Source: Streptomyces sulfonofaciens
GTDB taxonomy: Bacteria > Actinomycetota > Actinomycetes > Streptomycetales > Streptomycetaceae
NCBI RefSeq assembly: GCF_014656295.1
Contig: NZ_BNCD01000020.1
Coordinates: 1 to 64,000 of the forward strand
DNA length: 64,000 bases
Direction of reading: 5' to 3'
Positions 1 through 9,720 of the stretch are shown here, piece after piece. Numbering within the stretch: the first letter of the stretch is position 1; each line of letters opens with the position of its first letter. The notes under the pieces were generated by a model. It saw nothing but the letters and a program-made list of their open reading frames with translations, ran no database searches and was not told the origin of the DNA. Position numbers and translations under genes: made by a program.

Positions 1-404
1 AAGCGGGTAACGGGAGGGTCGTGCCATGACCCGATCCTTTCATGAAATCGAGTCTCCATACGAGCCGGGGCGGTTCAACGAGACGCAAGACCGTGCTCCG
101 GCTCACGGACACGCCGAGGACGGCAGCCAGCCGGGCACCATCCCGACCAGCCAGTGCGAGACCGACTGCGGCCAGGGTCGAACGCAAACCGCTCGGTCCC
201 GCTGGCCATACCTGCGGGTCAGGCCAGAAACCGCTCCACAAAGGTCCGGCGCGGGCACGTGCTGTTCCAGCACCGCAACCGCCGCACTCGCAGCTGAAGA
301 ACGACGCGTCGTTCGGCGCTCGGTACCCGGAATTCAGCCCAGCCGCTTCGATCACGGCTCGTTTTCGGGCAACTTCGAGTGCCGCCTGAGACCTCAGCCG
401 TCAC
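1..404 (-). pseudogene. ISL3-family transposase remnant, N-terminal part, frameshifted
   Basis: Read on the minus strand from about 404, the translation contains VLQLRVRRLRCWNSTCPRRTF, which resembles the zinc-finger end of ISL3-type transposases. The frame stops at 219. A different frame from about 222 continues with a stretch containing GARLAAVLGVSVSRSTVLRLV, the helix-turn-helix segment of the same family. After that (below about 70) the similarity is lost and the window begins, so the DDE catalytic domain is not seen. A frameshift near 220 and loss of the 3' part mean it cannot make a working transposase. It marks past IS activity at the left edge of the defence island. Family recognition is from motif memory. 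Confidence 0.7.
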
Positions 405-443
405 TCATCGTGGTCACTGTACGGAAGCTGAGCCAGAACCACG

Positions 444-653
444 ACTCGTGAACAAGGCCAGGGGGTGGTCCCGTGGCGTCCACCAGGCCAGTGGTCATAG
501 CGTCGTGGTCCCTGCGCAGGCGGGGGTGGTCCCTGCACGTCCGGCCCGGCTACGAGGGTGTCCGGTGGTCCCCGCACACGGGAGGGTGATCCCAGGTCCG
601 CCGACCGTACAGACACGCTGACCGGTTATTCCCGCCCATGCTGGTGTGACGCC
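444..653 (+). CRISPR. Degenerate type I-E CRISPR remnant (about 4 decayed repeats)
   Basis: Repeat-like units lie at 444-472 (only the 3' 12 bases, GGGGGTGGTCCC, are intact), 505-533 (two or three changes from the main repeat), 565-593 (several changes, still recognisable) and 625-653 (about 19 of 29 positions match). Intervals are 32, 31 and 31 bases, the same spacing as in the main array at 11144. Repeat orientation is also the same. The remnant lies upstream of cas3 with no adjacent leader or adaptation genes. It is most likely the decayed end of an older array. Confidence 0.75.
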
Positions 654-998
654 ACCGTAGGGAGCCGAGGTGCACGGACCGGCCGTGTCTGGGGCGCAAG
701 AAGAATAGAGCAACCGAAGGCATGGGTCCCGATTTCAACCCACCCAGGAGCAAGTTGTCTGAAGTCGATGTAAGCCCGCCCACCGACGCCTAATCTGCTC
801 CACAGGTCTCAACGCCAACGAAAAGCTGAGGCCGGACTTGTAGTCCGGCCGGTCGTTGCGCAGACGAACCGGGAGTCCGGCGCCCACCGTTCTCCCTGGC
901 CCAGGCGCTGACGCATCCGTGCGCAGGGGCGTTCGTCAGTCCCTGCCCGCTGGACGACCTATCTCTTCACCGGATGCCACAGCCCTGGAAGCATCGAG
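654..998. other. Intergenic region upstream of the cas operon
   Basis: There is no convincing gene here. It contains a perfect inverted repeat at 830-850 (annotated separately) and must hold the cas operon promoter. No clear sigma-70 hexamer pair was recognised. The cas3 start at 999 is preceded by a TGGAAG ribosome-binding-like stretch. Confidence 0.6.
830..850. repeat. Perfect 8-bp inverted repeat GGCCGGAC-N5-GTCCGGCC
   Basis: Arms at 830-837 and 843-850 are exactly complementary around a five-base TTGTA loop, about 150 bases upstream of the cas3-cse1 start. It could be an operator for a regulator of the cas operon or a terminator stem closing transcription from the decayed CRISPR remnant. 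No T-run follows. Confidence 0.5.
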
Positions 999-3900
999 AT
1001 GGCCGCTAACTCAAACGCACCTGCCCCAGTCCGACCCATTCCAGTCTCAGCAGGATTGTCGGCTCCGGCGCGATCCGTGTGGGCCAAGCACGATCGCCGG
1101 ACCGACGACTGGCTCCCTCTCTGGCGGCACATGGCTGACAGTGGCGCAGTGGCAGGAAAACTGTGGCGGGAATGGCTGCCCGCATCCGTGCAGCAGTTGA
1201 TCACGGAGTCACTTCCCGGCGAGCCCGATCACGCGCAACGACTCGTGCGATTCCTGGCCGCCACGCATGACATAGGCAAAAATACGCCCGCCTTCGCCTG
1301 CCAGGTCGAACAGTTGGCCGCCCGAATGCGCGACCGCGGCCTGGACATGCTCACCGCCAAAGAGTACGGGCAGGACCGCCGTCTGGCTCCGCACGGTCTC
1401 GCGGGTCAGTTGATCCTTCAGGAGTGGATGCGGGAGCGGTTCGAGCTCGGGCCACGGGTGGCCGGCCAGTTCGCAGTCGTCGCCGGTGGGCACCACGGAG
1501 TGCCGCCCGAGAGCGCGCAGATACATGACCTGCATCTGCGGCCCCACCTGGTGCGCCATCCCGGGCCGAGCGAACAGACCTGGCGTCGGACACAGTACGA
1601 GCTGCTGGACTGGTGTGCCGAACTGACCGGCGCAGAGACTCTGTTGCCGGCCTTCCGTGACGTTCGGCTCTCCCAGCCGGTGCAAGTGGCGCTGACCGCC
1701 GTGGTGATCCTCTCGGACTGGATCGCCAGTTCACCGGAGTTGTTCCCCTACACACCGGAGTCATGGCACCCCTTGGGTCCGGAGGGCGAGTCACGGAGAT
1801 TGCAGGCGGCCTGGGCAGGGCTGGATCTGCCCGAGCCCTGGCAGCCGGACGTGCCTTCGGAGTCGGCGCAGGAGCTGTTCGCGGCTCGTTTTCCACAGCT
1901 TGGGGGTGCCGCACCGCGCCCGGTTCAGGAGGAAGCGCTCAGGATGGCACAGGCCATGGAGCCCAGGGGACTTCTGATCATCGAGGCACCGATGGGAGAG
2001 GGCAAGACGGAGGCTGCGCTCGCCGCGGCCGAGGTGCTCGCGGCGCGGTCCGGGGCCGGTGGGCTGCTTCTCGCGCTTCCCACCAGGGCCACGGGAGACG
2101 CGATGTTCGGGCGCCTGCTGTCCTGGCTGAATGCCCTGCCCAAGGACGGGGCGCACGCGTGGTCCGTGGTGCTGGCGCATGCCAAGGCAGCCCTTCAGCA
2201 CGAGTGGGCGGGGTTGCTGCGTAAGGGAAGCAGGCCCATCGCGGCCGTCGACCCGGACGGGGACGAGGCCGCCGAGGCCCGGGCGACGGACGGAAAGCTG
2301 GAGCCGGGCAGGTGGCAATCCTCCGGGTTGCACGCACACCAGTGGCTGCGGGGGAAGAAGAAGCAGTTGCTGGCGTCGTTCGCCGTCGGAACCGTGGACC
2401 AGGTGCTGTTCGCGGCCCTGAAGAGCCGGCACCTGGCACTGCGGCACCTTGCAGTCGCGGGAAAGGTGGTGGTGATCGACGAGGTACACGCCTACGACGC
2501 GTACATGAACCGCTACCTGGACCGAACCTTGGAATGGCTGGCCGCCTACCGGGTGCCGGTCGTCTTGTTGTCCGCCACACTGCCGGCCGAGCGCAGGGGG
2601 GCCCTCACCGCGGCCTACGCGGGTGAGAAAGGCGCGGCTGGGGTGGAGGTGGCCGCCGATGCGTATCCGCTGATCACTGCCGTGTCACCAGGCGGCACGG
2701 CACAGAGCACGCGTCCGGCGGCTGCGTCGGGACGGAGCACGGCCGTCGTCCTGGAGCGGCTGGGGGACGACCTGTCGACGCTGGCCGATCGATTGGAGGC
2801 CGAACTGGTCGCCGGGGGCTGCGCTCTCGTCGTAAGGAACACGGTGTCCCGGGTGCTGGAGGCCGCGGACGTCCTGCGCGAGCGGTTCGGTGACGCGGAC
2901 GTGACCGTCGCGCACTCACGCTTCCTGGCGGCCGACCGGGCGGCCAACGACGCGCGGCTGGTCAGCCGGTTCGGGCGACATGGCGACCGGCCGAAGAGGC
3001 ACGTGGTGGTCGCCAGCCAGGTGGTGGAGCAGTCGCTGGACCTGAGCTTCGACCTGCTGGTGACCGACCTGGCACCGGTCGACCTCGTACTGCAGCGGAT
3101 GGGGCGCCTGCACCGCCACCCCACCCCCCGTCCGGCCCGGCTGGCCACGCCCCGGTGCCTGATCACCGGGGTCTGCGACTGGAGCGCCTCACCGCCCACG
3201 CCGGTGAAGGGGTCGAGCTCTGTGTACCCGGGTGACTGGACACTGCTCAGGGCACTCGCGGCTCTCGGGCCCCACCTCGACGGAGCGCCGTTGCGGCTGC
3301 CGGGGGACATCAGCCCGCTGGTGCAGGGGGCGTATGGCGACGGGCCGCTCGGGCCCGCAGAGTGGGCCGAGGCCATGGCGGCCGCCGAAGAGCGACATCG
3401 AGCCCTGCTCGACGCCAAGCGGCACCGGGCCGACGGCTTTCTGCTGGGGCGTGTACGGCGCCCGGGGCGACCGGTGTACGGGTGGCTGGAGGCGCACGCG
3501 GGAGATACGGACGACAGCCGGGCCGGACGGGCGCAGGTGCGGGATGCTACGGAGACGCTGGAGGTACTGGTCGTACAACGGGCCGCGGACGGACGGTTGA
3601 CCACCATGCCGTGGCTGGAGGGGGGGAGGGGAGGCGTCGAGCTGCCGACGGACTTCCCGCCGTGCCGGCAGGCGGCGGAGGCCGCGGCGGCGAGTGCGCT
3701 CACTCTGCCCGGCCGGTTCAGCCATCCGGGAATCATCGACCGCACCATCGCCGAGCTGGAAAAATTCCTGGTCCCTGCCTGGCAGGTCAAGGAATGTCCC
3801 TGGCTGGCAGGGGAGCTGATTCTCGTTCTGGATCCCGATTGTCAGACCCAACTGTCAGGCTACGAGTTGAGCTACAGCCGAACCGACGGACTGCGGTTCG

Positions 3901-5768
3901 CCAACGTTGGTGTGCCTGCGTTCGAAGGCCGCGCACCAGGCAGGGGGGACAGCGATGGAGCCAAGGCGAAGGGGGTACCCACGACGGTGCTCGTGGGTCA
4001 AGCCCGTCGAGCGGAGGTCCGCATGGGTCCGGATGCCGATGGAGCGCCCGCGGTGACCGCCGACCGGTTAGAGTCTGCCGCTCTCAACCTCGCGCGGGAC
4101 CCATGGCTGCCGGTGCAGCGGCTCGACGACGGGAGCGAGGCGGAGCTCTCCCTGCAGGACCTCTTCCTGCGAGCCGGTGAGCTGCGCGGGATCGTCGGCG
4201 ATGTTCCCACACAGGAGATCGCTTTACTGCGGCTTGCATTAGCAGTGCTGTACGACGCGTTCGAAGGCCCGGCGGACCTGGACGATTGGGTGGATCTATG
4301 GGAGTCGCCCGCCCCCTTCACCAAAGCCGTGGCATACCTCGATCAGCATGCGGAGCGCTTCGAACTCCTCAACGAGGACCGCCCCTTCTTCCAGGTGGCC
4401 GGCCTGCGTACGGAGAAGGACGAGCCGGCGCCGTTGAGCCGGATCGTGGCCGATGTCCCCACCGGGTCTGCGTTGTTCTCGATGCGGCGGCCCGGAGTCG
4501 AGCGGCTGTCGTATGCGGAGGCCGCCCGGTGGCTGGTGCACGCGCACGCGTTCGACACGTCGGGCATCAAGTCCGCGCTACACGGGGACGACAGGGGCAA
4601 GGCGGGCAAGGTATACCCACTCGGCGTCGGTTCGCTGGGCCTGCTGGGAGGCGTCTTTGCCGAAGGGGAGACGCTGCGGGAGACCCTGCTGCTCAACCTC
4701 GTCCCGTTCGAGAGCGCCTATCAGGGCACCGGTTACGCCCAGCAGGTCGATGACGACATGCCGGTCTGGCGGCGGGAACAGCCGTACGGGGCCGGACCTC
4801 GCGGCGCCGAGGACGGCGGTCCCGAGCCGGTCGGGCTCCGCGACCTCTACACCTGGCAGACGCGCCGGATCCGGCTGGTGGCGCAAGACGGCGCGGTCAC
4901 GGGCGTCGTCCTCGGTTATGGCGATCCCCTCGTCCAGGAGTCGCCCTGGCTGCTGGAACCGATGACCGCATGGCGGCGCAGCTCGGTGCAGGAGAAGAAG
5001 AAGCAGCGTCCTGTCTTCTACACACCGCGGCGGCATGATCCTCGACGGTCCGCCTGGCGTGGCATCGAGGCCCTGCTTCCCAGCCGTGGCACCGCGGAGG
5101 AGACGGGACGCCGCGGCGAGGCACCCGCGCAGATTCGCTCGCGCATCGCCCGGTGGCTCACGGAGGCGAGCACCGAGTACGAGATCGAACCAGGCAAGCT
5201 CCTGCGGCTGCGCACCGTCGGGATCGAGTACGGCACCCAGCAGTCCGTAATCGACGAGATCGTCGACGATTCCGTGGTGTTGCCCCTCGTGACGTTGCAC
5301 GCCTCCAACGGGGTCTACGGGGGCGCGGCGATCGACGCCGTCCACGATGCAGACAACGCGGTCAAAGCGCTCGCACAGCTTGCGGCCCACCTGGTCCTGG
5401 CCGCCGGCGGCGAGCGTCCGGACGGGGCGGCCGATGCCGCACGCGATCGCGGTTACGGCGCTCTGGACGGCCCATATCGGGGCTGGCTCCGCGGGTTGGC
5501 ACGGCACCCGGATCTGCAGGCGGCCCGCCAGGAGTGGCGGGAGACGGTGCGTCGGCAGGTGGGCCGACTGGCCCGGCAGGAGATCAGGTCCTCCGGCCCT
5601 GCCGCCGCCGATGGGCGGCTCATCGATCTTCCAAGACGTGGCCAGACGCTCATGGACGCGGGACGGGCGGAGCTGTGGTTCGTCGGCCGGTTGGAGAAGG
5701 TCTTGGGCCCGCCGCAAGGCAGAGACCGGGCCCGTCGGGCTACGGAGTCGTCCAGCCGTCTCCCCTGA
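999..5768 (+). CDS. cas3-cse1: Cas3-Cse1 (CasA) fusion protein, type I-E
   Basis: One 1589-residue frame joins the Cas3 nuclease-helicase to Cse1, the large subunit of Cascade that recognises the PAM. The Cas3 half has an HD nuclease motif (H90-D91 in THDIGK, later GHHGVPP), Walker A at about 333-337 (GEGKT), DEVH box at 494-497, SAT motif at 525-527 and motif VI QRMGRLHRH at 699-707. From about residue 1009 the sequence changes to Cse1 (LARDPWLPV, ENRPFF-like EDRPFF, SGIKSALHG). E. coli makes these as two proteins; fusions are known in some streptomycetes, where Cas3 is permanently tethered to Cascade. It is the first gene of the operon. The start at 999 has a TGGAAG box about 8 bases upstream. 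Confidence 0.95.
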   Translation: MAANSNAPAPVRPIPVSAGLSAPARSVWAKHDRRTDDWLPLWRHMADSGAVAGKLWREWLPASVQQLITESLPGEPDHAQRLVRFLAATHDIGKNTPAFACQVEQLAARMRDRGLDMLTAKEYGQDRRLAPHGLAGQLILQEWMRERFELGPRVAGQFAVVAGGHHGVPPESAQIHDLHLRPHLVRHPGPSEQTWRRTQYELLDWCAELTGAETLLPAFRDVRLSQPVQVALTAVVILSDWIASSPELFPYTPESWHPLGPEGESRRLQAAWAGLDLPEPWQPDVPSESAQELFAARFPQLGGAAPRPVQEEALRMAQAMEPRGLLIIEAPMGEGKTEAALAAAEVLAARSGAGGLLLALPTRATGDAMFGRLLSWLNALPKDGAHAWSVVLAHAKAALQHEWAGLLRKGSRPIAAVDPDGDEAAEARATDGKLEPGRWQSSGLHAHQWLRGKKKQLLASFAVGTVDQVLFAALKSRHLALRHLAVAGKVVVIDEVHAYDAYMNRYLDRTLEWLAAYRVPVVLLSATLPAERRGALTAAYAGEKGAAGVEVAADAYPLITAVSPGGTAQSTRPAAASGRSTAVVLERLGDDLSTLADRLEAELVAGGCALVVRNTVSRVLEAADVLRERFGDADVTVAHSRFLAADRAANDARLVSRFGRHGDRPKRHVVVASQVVEQSLDLSFDLLVTDLAPVDLVLQRMGRLHRHPTPRPARLATPRCLITGVCDWSASPPTPVKGSSSVYPGDWTLLRALAALGPHLDGAPLRLPGDISPLVQGAYGDGPLGPAEWAEAMAAAEERHRALLDAKRHRADGFLLGRVRRPGRPVYGWLEAHAGDTDDSRAGRAQVRDATETLEVLVVQRAADGRLTTMPWLEGGRGGVELPTDFPPCRQAAEAAAASALTLPGRFSHPGIIDRTIAELEKFLVPAWQVKECPWLAGELILVLDPDCQTQLSGYELSYSRTDGLRFANVGVPAFEGRAPGRGDSDGAKAKGVPTTVLVGQARRAEVRMGPDADGAPAVTADRLESAALNLARDPWLPVQRLDDGSEAELSLQDLFLRAGELRGIVGDVPTQEIALLRLALAVLYDAFEGPADLDDWVDLWESPAPFTKAVAYLDQHAERFELLNEDRPFFQVAGLRTEKDEPAPLSRIVADVPTGSALFSMRRPGVERLSYAEAARWLVHAHAFDTSGIKSALHGDDRGKAGKVYPLGVGSLGLLGGVFAEGETLRETLLLNLVPFESAYQGTGYAQQVDDDMPVWRREQPYGAGPRGAEDGGPEPVGLRDLYTWQTRRIRLVAQDGAVTGVVLGYGDPLVQESPWLLEPMTAWRRSSVQEKKKQRPVFYTPRRHDPRRSAWRGIEALLPSRGTAEETGRRGEAPAQIRSRIARWLTEASTEYEIEPGKLLRLRTVGIEYGTQQSVIDEIVDDSVVLPLVTLHASNGVYGGAAIDAVHDADNAVKALAQLAAHLVLAAGGERPDGAADAARDRGYGALDGPYRGWLRGLARHPDLQAARQEWRETVRRQVGRLARQEIRSSGPAAADGRLIDLPRRGQTLMDAGRAELWFVGRLEKVLGPPQGRDRARRATESSSRLP

Positions 5769-5877
5769 CCGACCGCCCCATATCCGGCCGTCCTCGTCCC
5801 CCTTGCTGTCGGGCGTGCATCTTCCTGCACGTCACTCGTCGTCGCAGCCGTCTCCTCCATCGTCAGGAGTAGAACTC

Positions 5878-6768
5878 ATGGTCCTCCCCGCACCGACATC
5901 TCCCCCGGACACCACCGCTCTCGGCCACCGGACACGTACTGGCCCGGACCGTCCACTGCCCGGCCGGGCCGTCTCACAGGTCGTGCGGCGCCTCCAGAGC
6001 GGATATCAACAGGACGCGCCCTGGGCCGTCGGCGCCGTCGCCCGGCTTCGCCGCGAGGCAGGGCGGGAAGCACACGTCAACCCCACCGCCTGGGGGCTGG
6101 ACCATCTGGAGACCCTGGCGGAGCTGCGTGAGCAGCATAAGGAAGCCGAGCGGCAAAGCCACGGTGGCGGGACCGCCGACTCCGCCAACCTCACGTCCAG
6201 GGACTGGATGCGCCGCGAAGTGCGGGAGCGCCGGGAAGAGACCGCCGTACATCTCGCGGTAACCCTGTGGGCCCTGCACCAGCAGTCGCTGCGGGACGAG
6301 GCCATGCATCGGTCCGGCTGGACGCTCGGCCGCGCGGTGCGGCGCCTGGCGCAAGGCGGAACGGGCACCCGAGACGCCCCGGAGCCGTCCGAAGACGCCG
6401 GGCCGGATGGCTCGGGCCGGCGGGAAGTCGGGCCGGTCGAGGAGGCCAGCGAGCCCATCCGGCGACGATTCGTACGGGTGGGCAGCGCGTCGGACACCGA
6501 GGTGCTGGCGACCCGGTTGCGCGAGTTGGTCCTGCTGCTCCGATCCTCCCGCATCCCGCTTGACTACGCGCGGCTGGCGGACCAGATGCTGCGCTGGCAG
6601 GACGAGAACCGGCGGGACGGCGTACGCCGCGAGTGGGGGCGGGACTTCCATCGCCGCTACTGGACTACGGACAGTGAGGGAGTGCACGAGAGCGAGGACA
6701 CGCCAGCCGAAGATCCCGAGGCCGCGGCGGAGGTCCTGCTCCTCGAAGAACAGGACGCCTACGCATGA
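5878..6768 (+). CDS. cse2: Cse2 (CasB), Cascade small subunit
   Basis: This gene sits in the conserved cse2 slot between the Cse1 moiety and cas7. The protein is 296 residues, rich in Arg/Glu and helix-like, with WMRREVRERRE and a C-terminal DYARLADQMLRWQDE segment typical of Cse2. Cse2 dimers line the inside of Cascade and stabilise the R-loop. It is longer than the E. coli protein (about 160 residues), mainly through a Gly/Pro/Glu-rich linker at about 160-200. The start at 5878 is chosen for the AGGAG box just upstream; the frame is open further 5' but overlaps the cas3-cse1 end. About 110 bases separate it from the fusion gene. Confidence 0.88.
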   Translation: MVLPAPTSPPDTTALGHRTRTGPDRPLPGRAVSQVVRRLQSGYQQDAPWAVGAVARLRREAGREAHVNPTAWGLDHLETLAELREQHKEAERQSHGGGTADSANLTSRDWMRREVRERREETAVHLAVTLWALHQQSLRDEAMHRSGWTLGRAVRRLAQGGTGTRDAPEPSEDAGPDGSGRREVGPVEEASEPIRRRFVRVGSASDTEVLATRLRELVLLLRSSRIPLDYARLADQMLRWQDENRRDGVRREWGRDFHRRYWTTDSEGVHESEDTPAEDPEAAAEVLLLEEQDAYA

Positions 6769-6861
6769 CGATCTCACCCACCCGCCGCAGATAGCCGGGC
6801 CCGGGCCCGTGGCTCCCTGTCCTCCCCACACCGATCCGCCAGACACGTGAAACGGAACGCC

Positions 6862-8055
6862 ATGACCCGCACGATCATCGATATCCACATCCTCCAGAAC
6901 GTTCCTCCCAGCAATATGAACCGGGACGACACCGGCACTCCCAAATCCGCCTTCTACGGAGGCGTCCGCCGCGCTCGGGTCTCCAGTCAGGCGTGGAAGC
7001 GCGCCACCAGGAAGCAGTTCGAGAAGCTGCTGCCGCCGGAGGAACTGGGCGTGCGGACGAAGAAGGTGGTGGAGGCACTCGCGGAGCGCATCGCTGCCCG
7101 CGACGCCGCACTGGCCGGGAGTGCGGCGAAGCTGGCGGAGGAGACGCTGAAGGCCGCCACCGGTTCGTCACTCGAGGTACCGAAGCGCAGGACGAAGGAC
7201 GAGACCGGCGGGACCGCGCTGGCCGAATCGAAGTACCTGATGTTCCTCAGCAGGCGGCAACTGGATGCGCTGGCCGATCTGGCGGTGGCCGCGAGCGGCG
7301 GTGGAGACGTCCAGACGTTGAAGAAGTCCCTGAAGGAGAAGAAGCAGAAGGCTCTGGCCCTCAATGCGGTCGACACCCGGCACTCGATCGATATCGCCCT
7401 GTTCGGACGGATGGTCGCTGACTCCGCCGACCTGAACGTGGACGCAGCGACACAGGTGGCACACGCACTCAGCGTCCACCGCTCGGACATCGAGTCGGAC
7501 TACTACACGGCCGTCGACGATCTCAGCGAGGAGTCGGAGACCGGCGCGGGAATGATCGGCACGATCGACTTCAACTCCGCCACGCTGTACCGGTACGCCG
7601 CCGTCGATGTCGACGAGTTGCAGCGTAATCTCGGCGTCGGGCTCAAGGATGACGAACCACCGAGCACACCGACCGCCAAGGCCGTGGCGGCCTTCCTGGA
7701 GGCGTTCATCACCTCCCTGCCGACCGGGAAGATCAATACCTTCGCCCATCACACCCTTCCCTCCGGGGTCGTCGTCACGCTCCGCGAGCGCTGGCCTCTG
7801 AGCTTCGTGGGCGCCTTCGAGGAACCGGTGCCGAAGACCGCGCAGGGCGGCTTCCTGCGGGAGAGCTGCCGACGGCTCGCACCTTACGTACAGAACCTGG
7901 AGAAGCAGTACGGGCTCGACTCGGACCCCACCTGGGTGTTCCGGGTCGGCGAGGAGACGCGCGAACTGGCCGCGCTGGGGACGGAAGTCACGCTAGCGGG
8001 ACTCTTGGAAGAAGTGGCGAACGCGGTCGCGGAACGGCTGGAGCCCGGCGTATGA
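6862..8055 (+). CDS. cas7: Cas7e (Cse4/CasC), Cascade backbone
   Basis: The 397-residue protein starts with TRTIIDIHILQNVPPSNMNRD, followed by a KSAFYGGVRRARVSSQAWKR segment, the hallmark of type I-E Cas7. Six copies bind the crRNA spacer in the Cascade backbone. An in-frame GTG exists at 6847, but the ATG at 6862 gives the usual N terminus. The stop overlaps the cas5 start (ATGA), indicating translational coupling. Confidence 0.95.
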   Translation: MTRTIIDIHILQNVPPSNMNRDDTGTPKSAFYGGVRRARVSSQAWKRATRKQFEKLLPPEELGVRTKKVVEALAERIAARDAALAGSAAKLAEETLKAATGSSLEVPKRRTKDETGGTALAESKYLMFLSRRQLDALADLAVAASGGGDVQTLKKSLKEKKQKALALNAVDTRHSIDIALFGRMVADSADLNVDAATQVAHALSVHRSDIESDYYTAVDDLSEESETGAGMIGTIDFNSATLYRYAAVDVDELQRNLGVGLKDDEPPSTPTAKAVAAFLEAFITSLPTGKINTFAHHTLPSGVVVTLRERWPLSFVGAFEEPVPKTAQGGFLRESCRRLAPYVQNLEKQYGLDSDPTWVFRVGEETRELAALGTEVTLAGLLEEVANAVAERLEPGV

Positions 8056-8852
8056 CGGTTCTGCTGCTCCGCCTCACGGGACCGCTGCAAGCATGGGGAT
8101 CGGCCTCGCGGTTCGTCCAGCGGACCACTGAGAACGCCCCGACGAAATCCGGCGTCCTCGGTCTGCTGGCGGCGGCGGAAGGACGTCCGCGTGACGCCGA
8201 CCTGTCCGACCTGACTGCCCTGCGCTTCGGGGTCCGCATCGACCAACCCGGCCGTCGGATCAAGGACTTCCACAAGGCCGAGCACACCGACACCGGGCGC
8301 GTCATGCCGCTGTCCGACCGCTACTACCTCACCGATGCGGTCTTCGTCGCAGGAGTGGAGGGCGAAGAGGGCGTGATCAGGCAGCTTAACAAGGCCGTCG
8401 GCGCTCCCCGTTTCCTCCCCTATCTGGGACGACGTTCGTGCCCGCCCTCCCGGCCACTGCTGTTCGAGCAGTCCCTCACCGAGCAGCCCCTGGAGGAAGC
8501 CCTGCGCAGCGCTCCCTGGCAGGCGTCGCCCTGGTACAGGGAGCAATTGAAGCGCGCGGCGGAGCACGAAGGAACTCCGCCGGCCCCGGAGGAGCTGGAC
8601 CTGTTGCTCGACTGCCCGGCGGGTGCGCCCCCGGACTTCTCACTGCGCGACACGCCGCTCACGTTCGACTGGCGTCACCGGCGGTACGCGGTGCGTGGCG
8701 TGCGGACGGGGCACATGGACGCACCTGCGCCGGAGCACGATCCCACCACGCACTTGCGTCCGGTGCCTGCGCCAAGAACCCCCGGATCGTGCGGTGGAGG
8801 CAACGCCAGCAGCCCCACCGCCCAAGCCGGGTACACCACGGACGACTGCTAG
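8052..8852 (+). CDS. cas5: Cas5e (CasD), Cascade 5'-handle subunit
   Basis: The protein is 266 residues and opens with VLLLRLTGPLQAWGS, the Cas5 signature. It also has the PTKSGVLGLLAAAEGR segment and a G-rich YLGRRSCPP region. Cas5e caps the 5' handle of the crRNA. It overlaps cas7 by four bases and is followed after nine bases by cas6e. The last 30 residues are Pro/Ala/Gly-rich and longer than usual. Confidence 0.95.
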   Translation: MTVLLLRLTGPLQAWGSASRFVQRTTENAPTKSGVLGLLAAAEGRPRDADLSDLTALRFGVRIDQPGRRIKDFHKAEHTDTGRVMPLSDRYYLTDAVFVAGVEGEEGVIRQLNKAVGAPRFLPYLGRRSCPPSRPLLFEQSLTEQPLEEALRSAPWQASPWYREQLKRAAEHEGTPPAPEELDLLLDCPAGAPPDFSLRDTPLTFDWRHRRYAVRGVRTGHMDAPAPEHDPTTHLRPVPAPRTPGSCGGGNASSPTAQAGYTTDDC

Positions 8853-8861
8853 GAACCGACG

Positions 8862-9710
8862 ATGTACCTGACCCGCCTCCGCATCAATTCCGCCCGGGCC
8901 GAGGCTCGACGGTTACTCAACTCCCCGCACCGCCTCCACGGGGCGGTGGACATGGCGTTCCCAAACCCTGCGGCCAGGGATGGCACAGGTCCCCGCGTGC
9001 TGTGGCGGCTCGACGCCGCCCCAGGCAACCGAGTCGATCTCTTCATCTCCAGTCCCGACCGCCCCGACCTGACCCACCTTGTGGAGCAGGTCGGCTGGCC
9101 AAGCCTCGGGCAGGAAGGCTGGACGACTTTCGCATACGGGGAGTTCCTCAATGCCCTGGCCGAGGGCGACGTCTGGTCCTTCCGCCTCACCGCCAACCCG
9201 GTGCACCACATCCGCCGTGACCAGGATCCTGTCGGCGCACCCACCAAACGGGCCGCGCACGTCACCGTGCGCCACCAGATTGGTTGGCTTCTCAAGCAGC
9301 AGGAGCGTGCCGGGTTCAGGGTGCTGCCGAAGGGAGATTCCTCTGCCGCGAGCGGGGAGGGTGGTGCCGGGGCCGACGGATCGGCAACGCACGCTGGGAT
9401 TATGGGGGACACCGACCCAGACGGGCGACCAACAGCGGCCGGGGCGGTCCCGGCCAGTGTCGGGACGACCGAGGAGTGGGGCTACCAACTCGTCGTTCAC
9501 GACCGCACGCCGGTCCGATTCGGCAAACCGTCCGGCGGCACGCGCGACTCGGCCTCCCCGTCCCGCCCCCACGTCCACTTCACGCGAGCCACCTTCGACG
9601 GGCGGCTCCGTATCACGGATCTCGCCGCATTCCGTCACACCTTGACCCATGGGCTGGGCAAGGCGAAGGCGTACGGCTGCGGCCTCATGACCCTCACGCC
9701 CGGACGGTGA
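8862..9710 (+). CDS. cas6e: Cas6e (Cse3/CasE), crRNA-processing endoribonuclease
   Basis: The 282-residue RAMP protein begins MYLTRLRIN and carries His26 in RLHGAV, the position of the catalytic His in characterised Cas6e proteins. It ends with the glycine-rich HGLGKAKAYGCGLMTL loop. It cuts the pre-crRNA at the base of the repeat hairpin and remains in Cascade. A variable, acidic Gly-rich insertion lies around residues 155-200. The start has a TAGGAACC box upstream. Confidence 0.94.
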   Translation: MYLTRLRINSARAEARRLLNSPHRLHGAVDMAFPNPAARDGTGPRVLWRLDAAPGNRVDLFISSPDRPDLTHLVEQVGWPSLGQEGWTTFAYGEFLNALAEGDVWSFRLTANPVHHIRRDQDPVGAPTKRAAHVTVRHQIGWLLKQQERAGFRVLPKGDSSAASGEGGAGADGSATHAGIMGDTDPDGRPTAAGAVPASVGTTEEWGYQLVVHDRTPVRFGKPSGGTRDSASPSRPHVHFTRATFDGRLRITDLAAFRHTLTHGLGKAKAYGCGLMTLTPGR

Positions 9711-9720
9711 CTACCCATTC

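Noticed and set aside
1..440. Plus-strand frames of 141 and 115 residues at the left edge
   Set aside because: They are antisense to the ISL3 transposase remnant, which has recognisable motifs on the minus strand.
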